Shown here piece after piece: positions 6,524-12,765 of a stretch of 12,765 bases of DNA. Position 1 is the stretch's first letter, and each line of letters begins with the position of its first letter. Location: contig JAEEGU010000145.1 in NCBI GenBank assembly GCA_016280485.1, positions 1-12,765 on the forward strand. The letters run 5' to 3'. The notes beneath the pieces were generated by a model. The model was given only the letters and a program-made list of their open reading frames with translations, had not been told where the DNA came from and searched no databases. This DNA comes from Bacillota bacterium (GTDB lineage Bacteria; Bacillota; Clostridia; Peptostreptococcales; Anaerovoracaceae). The position numbers and the translations under genes are program-made.

Positions 6524-8002
6524 TTACAAAATATCCGAAATCAGTCTGGACATACTCTCTTTAAACTTTATGCGCAGCGGGCGCCTTTTGTATTCGCTGT
6601 ATGTCAGTTCTCTGCAATAGGATATGTCGTTTTTGTATATAGCCTCGAGCTTTCCCGCAACATCGCCGTCATAGATAAAGGCATTTGTTTCAAAGTTCAG
6701 CCTGAAGCTCCTGATGTCAAAGTTTGTGGAGCCGACCGAAGCGACATCACCGTCCGCGACTATGGTCTTTGCGTGGATGAAGCCGTTTTCGTATATGAAT
6801 ACGCGGCCGCCGGATTTTAGCAGCTCGCCCGCATACCAGTATGTCGCCCAGTATACGAACGGGTGGTCCGGCTTGCACGGTATCATGAGCCGCACATCGA
6901 CCCCCGACTGCGCCGCCATTTTCAGCGATTCGAGTATCGCCGCATCCGGCACGAAGTAAGGCGTCTGTATATACACATTTTTTGTCGAGGCCGTTATGAT
7001 TTTCATAAAGCCCCTCTTTACCTCTTCACGAAGTGAGTCCGGGCCGCAGGATACTATCTGTACGCCAACCTCTCCGCCTCTTTTCGGGATTGCGTAGAGG
7101 GCCTCGCGTACCTCCTCCGTACCGGCACTTCCGCCGGCTGCGCGCCAATCGAGAAGGAAGCGCGCCTTGAGGTCGTTTACCGCACCTCCTATGATGCGAA
7201 GGTGCGTATCTCTCCAGTAGCCGAATCTCTTTTTCTTTCCGAGATACTCTTTTCCGACGTTCATTCCGCCGATGTATCCAATCTGCCCGTCAATGACGGT
7301 GATTTTGCGGTGATTTCGGTAATTGAGGCGTAAGTTTATGACTCTCAGCTTGTTCTTAAAGAAAAAGGCATATTCTCCGCCCGCCTCTTTGTATTTGCTG
7401 AGGGTGCTTTCCCAGATTCCGCGGCTTCCGACCGCATCAAGGAGGAGCTTTACATCAAGTCCCTGTGCCGCCTTTTGGGTAAGAACCTCAATCAGCCTTT
7501 TACCCTCAGGATCGTTTTTGAGGATAAAGAACTCAACGCAAATGCTGGATTTTGCATTATCTATGTCGCGGAGGAGCTCGCCAAACATGTGCCCTCCGTC
7601 GGTCATTATGTCGATTTTGTTGTCCTGCGTAAAGTACGACGTCCCGTAGACCTGGTTGAGCTTAATCAGGTCGCTCCAGCGTCTTGCCTCCGGGCGTGCA
7701 AACGTGAACTCACCGCTTTTCATCGCTTCCATCTGTTTGTCGAGAGAGTGCGTCATTACCTTGATTTCCTCGCGGGAAAGCTTGTATACGCGCTGTCGCG
7801 AAATGTTCTGTGAAAGCAACAGGTAAAGTGTAATGCCTACCACGGGGAAAATAAGTAGCACGAAAAGCCACATCAGCGTAGCCGATGGGTTTTTTCGCTC
7901 GAGGAAAACTACCGCAAAAATCATGATTACATCCAAAAAGAGTACCACGAAAAGCAGTGAGCTCAATCCTCCCCCTATTCCCGTTGCAAACAAATCTGCC
8001 AT
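6524..8002 (-). CDS. cls: Cardiolipin synthase (phospholipase D family)
   Basis: The enzyme joins two phosphatidylglycerol molecules into cardiolipin and glycerol at the cytoplasmic membrane. At 492 residues it has the usual bacterial ClsA length. Two N-terminal membrane segments (about 15-34 and 42-63) are followed by two phospholipase D domains with complete HKD motifs: His231, Lys233, Asp238 (NHRKITVIDG) and His410, Lys412, Asp417 (IHAKTIVADG). The spacer QTPYFVPD (346-353) and the C-terminal stretch STNFDIRSFRLNFETNAFIY (425-444) are family hallmarks. The ATG at 8002 has an AGGGG site that overlaps the stop of the upstream esterase gene, only 10 bp away, which indicates tight co-translation. 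No key residue is missing. Several paralogues often occur per genome, so the number in the symbol is left open. Confidence 0.95.
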   Translation of the reverse strand: MADLFATGIGGGLSSLLFVVLFLDVIMIFAVVFLERKNPSATLMWLFVLLIFPVVGITLYLLLSQNISRQRVYKLSREEIKVMTHSLDKQMEAMKSGEFTFARPEARRWSDLIKLNQVYGTSYFTQDNKIDIMTDGGHMFGELLRDIDNAKSSICVEFFILKNDPEGKRLIEVLTQKAAQGLDVKLLLDAVGSRGIWESTLSKYKEAGGEYAFFFKNKLRVINLRLNYRNHRKITVIDGQIGYIGGMNVGKEYLGKKKRFGYWRDTHLRIIGGAVNDLKARFLLDWRAAGGSAGTEEVREALYAIPKRGGEVGVQIVSCGPDSLREEVKRGFMKIITASTKNVYIQTPYFVPDAAILESLKMAAQSGVDVRLMIPCKPDHPFVYWATYWYAGELLKSGGRVFIYENGFIHAKTIVADGDVASVGSTNFDIRSFRLNFETNAFIYDGDVAGKLEAIYKNDISYCRELTYSEYKRRPLRIKFKESMSRLISDIL

Positions 8003-8012
8003 TTTCTAACCC

Positions 8013-9329
8013 CTATTCTTCAATAAGAATATCCTCTTCTCCTTCCGGTAGCATGTAACCGAAGCCCTGGTAAACCATCGCGATGGTGTGGCCGATGTCC
8101 TCGCCCGCGATATTATCTCCCTTTTGAGTGTAATGCAGGTTATCGTTTCTTAGCTCACCGGTAGCCGAGCTGAATGTATTGGTAATTCTGGTTGCCATCC
8201 AGATATCGTCATAGGCCTGCGCCAGACGTTCCTGCGCATCGTTAGGTCTAAAGAATCTCGGTACGATCTGGGAAATGAATCCGTAATCGCAGCCGTACTT
8301 TGGCGAACGCATGATTTCATGGAACTTCATGTAGCTGTACATATATCTTTCAGGAAGCGCCCAGTCATCGGATTCGCCCTGAATCCAAATATAGCTTCTG
8401 ACGGTTTCCTCGAATCTGTCCTTCCACCAGTCAGTATCCAGTATGAACTGCAGATTGTCCCAAGTCTCCTTTGTGAATGCGTAGGAAACTCCGTCGTCCG
8501 GTTCAAATGTTTCTATCGGGTTACCGCTGATTCCGGTGTTTACAATCAAAACCTTTTCGCCGAGGTTATCGTAGAGGCTCTTTGCAATCGACGCATCGAT
8601 ATTGCCGCGCGCCTGAGAGCCGTCCTCGTTATTCATCGACTGGACGGAATATATTCCGTCGGTGATGTCGTACACATAAGCCGTACCTTTTTTCGTATTA
8701 TCGCTGGTTTCAGGGTCCGCAAAATAGTAAGCGGCATTGCTCTGACCTGTCAGAATGTATATGCTGATTGGCGCCTTTACGGTTCTGGTGATTGTGAACT
8801 CCTTGCTCTCAACACCATTTGTTGCGGTGAGGGTAACAGGCTCGTCGCTCACACCTGTGATTATAATCTGACCGCTTAATGAAACCTTTGCAATTTCAGG
8901 ATTTGACGACTCGTAAACCGCATTCGGAATGTCGCCCGCCCACTGGATGCGATCGTCGTACTGGAACTCCAGTCCGAGTGATTCATCCTTTATGAAGGTG
9001 ATTGCGCGCTCCTCACTCCCGTAGCGCAGAGTGGCCGTTGCAACCTGTGCATCATCCGGGAAGAATGCCTGATAAACCTCTACATCCGGGTTCTCGCATA
9101 TAATCTGCGGCACTCTCGGGCGTCCCGCCGGAATTATTACCGTATCGTCCTTTGAAATCTTGTAATTTTCATCGTCAAGCGTGAGCTTTACCTTTGAAAG
9201 CTCCGTCGCCGCACTCGCCGGCAGTCTCGGAATCACTACCTCTGCCGCAATCACTGCGAGGGCAATGATTATCACAATTACCGCTATGATTAAAAAGGGA
9301 TTCTTTTTCGCCTTTTTTGTGTTTTCCAT
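8013..9329 (-). CDS. Membrane-anchored SGNH/SASA-family esterase-like protein with a Big2-like domain
   Basis: The 438-residue protein starts with a Lys-rich cytoplasmic stub and one hydrophobic segment (about 12-29), giving a signal anchor with an extracellular body. Residues about 45-180 look like beta-rich modules; YESSNPEIAKVSLSG (139-153) matches bacterial Ig-like (Big2) domains. Residues about 187-425 are an SGNH hydrolase of the sialate O-acetylesterase (SASA, DUF303) type: TGQSNA with nucleophile Ser197, WIQGESD (315-321), and DNLHYTQKG with Asp396 and His399. Enzymes of this family remove O-acetyl groups from sugars. No sialic acid genes are nearby, so the substrate may be a cell-wall or surface glycan; this is inference. 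It lies 37 bp after miaB and 10 bp before cls. The C-terminus is acidic (EGEEDILIEE). Confidence 0.82.
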   Translation of the reverse strand: MENTKKAKKNPFLIIAVIVIIIALAVIAAEVVIPRLPASAATELSKVKLTLDDENYKISKDDTVIIPAGRPRVPQIICENPDVEVYQAFFPDDAQVATATLRYGSEERAITFIKDESLGLEFQYDDRIQWAGDIPNAVYESSNPEIAKVSLSGQIIITGVSDEPVTLTATNGVESKEFTITRTVKAPISIYILTGQSNAAYYFADPETSDNTKKGTAYVYDITDGIYSVQSMNNEDGSQARGNIDASIAKSLYDNLGEKVLIVNTGISGNPIETFEPDDGVSYAFTKETWDNLQFILDTDWWKDRFEETVRSYIWIQGESDDWALPERYMYSYMKFHEIMRSPKYGCDYGFISQIVPRFFRPNDAQERLAQAYDDIWMATRITNTFSSATGELRNDNLHYTQKGDNIAGEDIGHTIAMVYQGFGYMLPEGEEDILIEE

Positions 9330-9366
9330 TTTCCAAACCTCGGTTCTTTTGTATTAGAAATTTGTG

Positions 9367-10746
9367 TTAGCCTCGGGCCGGCTCTCCGACCAGGCTGAAT
9401 GTGTTTGAGCTTATTATTTTGACCGGAACTATCTGTCCTATGAGTTCCTTTGAACCTGCCAGATTCACCAGCTTAAAGCCGTCCGTCCTGCCGGAAAGTG
9501 TAACCTGACCGGGGCCGGGTCTGTCAAGTCCGTCGCCGCGTTCCCGCTTTGCTTCGCACTCGATAAGCACATCCACCGTCCTGCCGACATATTCGGCATT
9601 TCGGCGCGCGCTGCCCTCGTTTATCACATCAACGAGGCGGTTAAAGCGCTCGTGCTTTACAGTTTCCGGAATCTGATCCTCCATCTTTGCCGCAGGCGTA
9701 CCCTTTCTCACCGAATAGAGGAAGGTGAAGGCTGAATCGTAGCCCACCTCTTCGCAAAGACTGAGCGTATCGTCAAACTCTGCTTCCGTTTCGCCCGGGA
9801 AGCCGACTATGATGTCGGTGGTTATGCATATGTCAGGCACTGCCGCGCGCAGGCGCTTCACAAGATCAAGGTAGCGCTCTCTGTCGTAGTGGCGGTTCAT
9901 GCGCTTTAGAACCGTGCTGCTGCCCGACTGTACCGGCAGATGAATCTGGTGGCACAGATGCTTGCAGGTCCTGAATGCTTCGATTAGCTCGTCCGAAAGG
10001 TCCTTCGGGTGGGATGTCATAAAGCGGATTCTTTCGATTCCCGGCACTTTGTCGAGCATGCACAGAAGCTGTGCAAATGTGGTAGGTGTCGCTTTATCAC
10101 CGCTTACCCCTTTATAAGAGTTTACGTTCTGACCGAGAAGCATGATTTCCTTTACGCCGTCCTTTGCAAGCTCCGTAACCTCACGCACGATGTCCTCAGG
10201 GCTACGGCTGCGCTCCCTGCCGCGCGTGTAAGGCACGATGCAGTAGGTGCAGAAATTGTTGCAGCCGTACATGATGTTCACATAGGATTTGTGCTTGTAC
10301 AGGCGCTTTGCCGGAAGGCCCTCTACGATTTCGCCGCCCTCGGGCCAGACATCTATGATTTTCTTTTTCTCGCTCACGCAATTCTCTAAAAGCCGCGGAA
10401 AATCGTGGATGTTGTGCGTTCCGAAAATCAGATCGACCCATGGGTATTTGCCCTTGATTGTATCTATGATGTGCTGTTGCTGCGGCATGCATCCGCAGAC
10501 GCACATGATGAAGTTTTCGCCGTTTTCCTTGCGGTGTTTGAGCTGGCCGAGGGTACCGAAAAATCTCTTGTCGGCATTTTCCCTGATGGAGCAGGTGTTC
10601 ATTATGACAATGCCCGCTTCCTTTCGTTCCTTTACCGGTTCATACCCCGCCTTAATAAGCATCCCCGCCATAATTTCCGAGTCGTGCTCGTTCATCTGAC
10701 AGCCGAATGTTGTTATATGAAATGTCTTTTTGATCTCGTTTGACAT
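9367..10746 (-). CDS. miaB: tRNA-2-methylthio-N6-dimethylallyladenosine synthase MiaB
   Basis: MiaB is a radical-SAM enzyme that methylthiolates i6A at position 37, next to the anticodon, to give ms2i6A. The 459 residues show all expected parts. An N-terminal UPF0004 domain has cluster cysteines Cys16 (TTFGCQMNEHDSE), Cys52 (NTCSIRENA) and Cys86 (CGCMPQ). The radical-SAM core has CxxxCxxC at Cys162, Cys166 and Cys169 (MYGCNNFCTYCIVPYTRGRE). A C-terminal TRAM domain spans about 390-456. NTCSIRENA and the TRGRERSR stretch favour MiaB over MtaB or RimO. It is second in the operon, 33 bp after the VanZ gene. The best ribosome site (AAGGAAA, 10767-10761) is 14 nt from the ATG, longer than optimal, but an in-frame stop (that of the VanZ gene) lies 33 bp upstream, and no ATG, GTG or TTG occurs between. 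Confidence 0.97.
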   Translation of the reverse strand: MSNEIKKTFHITTFGCQMNEHDSEIMAGMLIKAGYEPVKERKEAGIVIMNTCSIRENADKRFFGTLGQLKHRKENGENFIMCVCGCMPQQQHIIDTIKGKYPWVDLIFGTHNIHDFPRLLENCVSEKKKIIDVWPEGGEIVEGLPAKRLYKHKSYVNIMYGCNNFCTYCIVPYTRGRERSRSPEDIVREVTELAKDGVKEIMLLGQNVNSYKGVSGDKATPTTFAQLLCMLDKVPGIERIRFMTSHPKDLSDELIEAFRTCKHLCHQIHLPVQSGSSTVLKRMNRHYDRERYLDLVKRLRAAVPDICITTDIIVGFPGETEAEFDDTLSLCEEVGYDSAFTFLYSVRKGTPAAKMEDQIPETVKHERFNRLVDVINEGSARRNAEYVGRTVDVLIECEAKRERGDGLDRPGPGQVTLSGRTDGFKLVNLAGSKELIGQIVPVKIISSNTFSLVGEPARG

Positions 10747-10779
10747 GTATATTTCGAATCTTTCCTTTGGATTTTTAAT

Positions 10780-11430
10780 TTACAGTACAATTCCGCCCGT
10801 CTTCAGATAACTGAGCGCACAATAGCATACTATCACAACCGCTATGAGTATAATAAGCCACAAAATCGCGCGTACCGGGCGCTTTGGAATCTGCAGAATG
10901 CTCGCGCAAAGCGCATACCCCGCAAGTGTACCGAGCCCGTTCATTATCACGTCGTCGACCTCCGCGAGTCTCCCGAAGAAGAGCTGGATTATTTCTATCA
11001 CAAGGCTGAACATCATGCCGAAAATCAGTGCATAGTACCAGGTCCAGCCGTGCTTTGTTGCGGACTTTCCGCGTCCGCCGCCCCTGCGCCTGTAAAGCGC
11101 GAGCGGGAGAAGTAATCCAAACGGTACAAAGAGCAAAAAGTTAAGCACCATCGGCTGAAGCACGCCGTGGACAATCGGCACCGGATTGTACCTGAGCCCG
11201 GCGAGCCTAAAGTCCGCAAGCGAGAGTCCCAATATCCCCGTACGTGCAAACAGCGCACCCATGTAGATACAGAGAAGCCACTCCGCGATATATTTAAGCT
11301 TTAAATTTCTCCTCGACGGCACCGCCGCAAGGAGAGTTAAAAATATGATGATATAGACAAAGGTACCGAGTTTAGCACCACTAAGCGCTAGGTCTATATT
11401 GCTTTTTATATATGAAATGTAATAATCCAT
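10780..11430 (-). CDS. VanZ family membrane protein
   Basis: A 216-residue polytopic membrane protein with hydrophobic segments near 22-37, 47-66, 92-113, 131-151, 162-179 and 188-206. The VanZ signature is clear: NFLLFVPFGLLLPL (97-110) and SLVIEIIQLFFGRLAEVDDV (142-161) followed by NGLGTLAGY, with the conserved Glu146, Gln149, Arg154, Asp159, Asp160 and Asn164. VanZ gives low-level teicoplanin resistance in enterococci; the biochemical role of the wider family is not established. A Gly- and Arg-rich loop (114-126) interrupts the middle. It is the first gene of the six-gene operon, about 48 nt after the predicted transcription start. The ATG at 11430 has only a modest ribosome site (GGGA about 6 nt upstream). 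Membership is sure; a resistance role is not claimed. Confidence 0.92.
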   Translation of the reverse strand: MDYYISYIKSNIDLALSGAKLGTFVYIIIFLTLLAAVPSRRNLKLKYIAEWLLCIYMGALFARTGILGLSLADFRLAGLRYNPVPIVHGVLQPMVLNFLLFVPFGLLLPLALYRRRGGGRGKSATKHGWTWYYALIFGMMFSLVIEIIQLFFGRLAEVDDVIMNGLGTLAGYALCASILQIPKRPVRAILWLIILIAVVIVCYCALSYLKTGGIVL

Positions 11431-11484
11431 TTACGTCCCAGTTTCCGTTCCTGTCTGTTTTCCGCGTTTGCCGCATACAAAGTT

Positions 11485-11513
11485 ATTATACTATATGCGT
11501 GCCTCTATTTCAA
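11485..11513 (-). promoter_or_regulatory. Sigma-A-type promoter of the six-gene operon
   Basis: On the minus strand TTGAAA (11513-11508, five of six) is followed by exactly 17 bp and a perfect TATAAT (11490-11485). It lies between the lipoprotein terminator and the VanZ start, and predicts a leader of about 48 nt. No long palindrome overlaps it. Confidence 0.87.
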
Positions 11514-11530
11514 TCAAAAAGCGGCTTAAT

Positions 11531-11564
11531 AAAAAATCACCCGAAGGAATAATCCTTCGGGTGA
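11531..11564 (-). terminator. Rho-independent terminator of the lipoprotein gene
   Basis: A perfect 12-bp stem, TCACCCGAAGGA with its complement, and a 4-base loop (11564-11537) is followed on the minus strand by six T residues (11536-11531). It lies 23 bases after the stop codon of the lipoprotein gene. The plus-strand side lacks a T-run, so it works for the minus strand only. Confidence 0.93.
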
Positions 11565-11587
11565 AGTAAACTCACATTACTGTGCTT

Positions 11588-12472
11588 TTACTGATTGTTG
11601 TTTTCTGTCTCAGCCGGTGCTTCAGGAGTCTCAGCCGGTGCTGCTGCAGGAGCTATAGTTGCTGCCTTTTTCTTTCTGGAAATAAGTACTGCTACTACTA
11701 TTACAGCTAAAACTGCAACGATGATTGCGATAATCGCACCGGATCCGCCACCGGAGCTTGCCTGAGGAAGCTCAAACTCAACGTGAACGTTTTCACCGTT
11801 CAGAGTCAGCAGATTCCAGGTGAGAGTCTTTCCGTCCTCGGAAACCTCTGTCGCATTGTTTTCGCCGGCAGGCTCAGGAAGTGTGAGTACAAACTGCATA
11901 TAGCCGCCGTAAGGCTCAAAGTATTCAGCGATTTCGCCAACCTCTGAATCCTCTTCTTCATCAAATACAGTCCATTCGATTACATAGCTTGAACCGTTCT
12001 TTGTAATTACGAACTCGTTTTCGTCAATGCCTGTTGCGCCTGTTTCAGAGAAGATTTCTTCAAGAGGCTTGTTTTCGCCCTTGATGATGTAGCCCTTGTA
12101 TCCGTCCTGTTCATAGACCTCATAGGTAAAGCCATCCGCCTCGAGTTCAGCGATTTCTTCAGGTGAAAGCTCGAGCGATTGTTCCTCTTCGGCTACGTCC
12201 TCAGAGAGGTCTTCACCGAGATCTTCCGAAAAGTCTTCATCGGACCAGTCAAAGTCATCATCAGATGACCAGTCGGAATCATCACCAAGGTCAACGTCAT
12301 CACCGAGGTCGAGGTCGTCCATCATGCTGTCCATATCTGTCATCATTGCATAGAGCATTGAAAAGTCAGCAGTTCCGTCCTCGTGGATGTCGAGATCGAT
12401 GCTCGTTCTCATGCAGCCTGAAAATACAAATACCATCATGAGTACGAGCAAAACAGCTAATTTCTTTTTCAT
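11588..12472 (-). CDS. LppM-like lipoprotein with acidic insert and C-terminal membrane anchor
   Basis: The 294-residue protein begins with a lipoprotein signal (MKKKLAVLLVLMMVF, then VFSGC, lipid-modified Cys20); the -3 residue is Phe rather than the usual Leu. The mature start, MRTSIDLDIHEDGTADF, resembles LppM-type domains, where a cysteine precedes a beta strand and a DG turn. Residues about 46-105 are extremely acidic with imperfect Asp/Ser repeats (DDLDLGDDVDLGDDSDWSSD and on). A beta-rich domain (about 114-236) follows, then a Gly/Ser linker, one membrane segment (about 246-264), RKKK as stop-transfer signal, and an Ala/Pro/Glu tail. It would therefore be attached to the membrane at both ends. 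Start supported by AAGGAG 8 nt from the ATG. Own promoter and terminator make it monocistronic. Role unknown; the acidic part might bind cations. Confidence 0.8.
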   Translation of the reverse strand: MKKKLAVLLVLMMVFVFSGCMRTSIDLDIHEDGTADFSMLYAMMTDMDSMMDDLDLGDDVDLGDDSDWSSDDDFDWSDEDFSEDLGEDLSEDVAEEEQSLELSPEEIAELEADGFTYEVYEQDGYKGYIIKGENKPLEEIFSETGATGIDENEFVITKNGSSYVIEWTVFDEEEDSEVGEIAEYFEPYGGYMQFVLTLPEPAGENNATEVSEDGKTLTWNLLTLNGENVHVEFELPQASSGGGSGAIIAIIVAVLAVIVVAVLISRKKKAATIAPAAAPAETPEAPAETENNNQ

Positions 12473-12520
12473 AAGTAATTCTCCTTGTAATAACGGTATA
12501 CCACACGATACACCTTCAAA

Positions 12521-12544
12521 TTATTGCGTACGCGTACATTATAA
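12521..12544. promoter_or_regulatory. Imperfect 24-bp palindrome over the lipoprotein promoter start site, candidate operator
   Basis: A perfect 10-bp core GTACGCGTAC (12528-12537) is flanked, after three unpaired bases each side, by TTAT (12521-12524) and ATAA (12541-12544). It covers the -10 hexamer and the predicted start point of the lipoprotein gene, a position suited to repression. The symmetry is seen directly; an operator role is inference. Confidence 0.45.
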
Positions 12545-12566
12545 ATACTCGCGCAATACATTACAA
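12538..12566 (-). promoter_or_regulatory. Probable promoter of the lipoprotein gene
   Basis: On the minus strand TTGTAA (12566-12561, four of six) is followed by 17 bp and a perfect TATAAT (12543-12538). It would give a leader of about 60 nt before the ATG at 12472. The weak -35 makes this less sure than the other two promoters. Confidence 0.65.
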
Positions 12567-12606
12567 TAAAAATGTGCTGTTTTTTTGTATTTTTTGTCCG
12601 ATTTTA

Positions 12607-12765
12607 TCAAAATTTCTCGATGTCTATGTCAGGTGGTGCATCGATTTCCTCGCCTACATAGTGCCCGTTCTTCTTTCGCTGCTTGACGCATTCTGTAAGC
12701 AGATACTCGATTTGCCCGTTTACCGAGCGGAAATCGTCCTCCGCCCACCTCGCAAGGTCTTTGAA
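12607..12765 (-). CDS. Small charged protein, possible ribbon-helix-helix type, C-terminal part only
   Basis: An open frame enters from the right edge and ends at TGA (12609-12607), giving 52 residues that start FKDLARWAEDDFRSVNGQIE and end in PPDIDIEKF. The stretch WAEDDFRSVNGQIEYLLTECVKQRKK resembles the second half of Arc/ribbon-helix-helix style small proteins of Clostridia, in which a helix-turn (the SVNGQIE part) precedes a helix ending in Lys and Arg. The tail is acidic and proline-containing. The N-terminus and any beta strand are outside the window, so DNA binding is only a suggestion. I see no convincing terminator between its stop and the lipoprotein promoter. That the frame is coding is supported by the protein-like sequence running to the edge and by the shared strand. 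Confidence 0.7.
   Translation of the reverse strand, partial: FKDLARWAEDDFRSVNGQIEYLLTECVKQRKKNGHYVGEEIDAPPDIDIEKF

Noticed and set aside
8319..8879. 186-codon open frame on the plus strand
   Set aside because: It lies opposite the conserved SASA domain and the Big2-like part, has no supporting promoter that I can see, and its translation resembles no family I know.
12567..12606. A/T-rich stretch after the partial small gene considered as its terminator
   Set aside because: No stable GC-containing stem precedes a T-run on the minus strand; only a weak AATACA/TGTATT pairing with a long loop can be drawn.

Overview
All genes in this 12.8-kb window lie on the minus strand, so transcription runs from high to low coordinates. 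Gene content suggests a low-to-mid GC Gram-positive bacterium, most likely an anaerobic Clostridia member (Lachnospiraceae or a related family): a VanZ protein, a cardiolipin synthase and stand-alone site-2 protease pair, a Gram-positive style lipoprotein with a C-terminal membrane anchor, strong AGGAG-type ribosome sites, and an RND pump without an outer-membrane channel gene. The species cannot be fixed from the sequence. I saw no insertion sequence, CRISPR array, rRNA or tRNA, and no gene-free stretch longer than about 160 bases.

Layout in transcription order. (1) 12765-12607: the C-terminal 52 residues of a small charged protein, cut by the window edge. (2) 12472-11588: a lipoprotein gene with its own promoter, a palindrome over its predicted start point, and a strong terminator (11531-11564). 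(3) 11430-5116: a six-gene array, VanZ - miaB - membrane-anchored SGNH/SASA esterase-like protein - cardiolipin synthase - M50 site-2 protease - FadR-type GntR regulator. It starts from a near-consensus promoter (TTGAAA, 17 bp, TATAAT) and ends at a hairpin plus T-run (5061-5084). Gaps are 37 bp or less and the last two genes overlap by one base, so it reads as one operon with a cell-envelope theme and an embedded tRNA-modification gene. (4) 4965-1: a second operon, RND adaptor (TTG start) - RND permease - TetR regulator - trmL (cut at the left edge). It is driven by a TTGACA / 17 bp / TAGAAT promoter with an 18-bp perfect palindrome exactly at the predicted transcription start.

How the parts work together. 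The TetR protein encoded in the efflux operon probably binds the start-site palindrome and represses its own operon until a ligand releases it; trmL at the end would then be co-induced. The six-gene operon combines membrane-lipid synthesis, intramembrane proteolysis, a surface esterase-like enzyme and VanZ, with a distal GntR regulator whose target is not visible here. No wholly new system stands out. The most checkable points are the operator placement, the adaptor tip residue change in a pump lacking an outer-membrane partner, the unusual surface SASA protein, the acidic dual-anchored lipoprotein, and an 11-bp tandem duplication carrying the TetR ribosome site.
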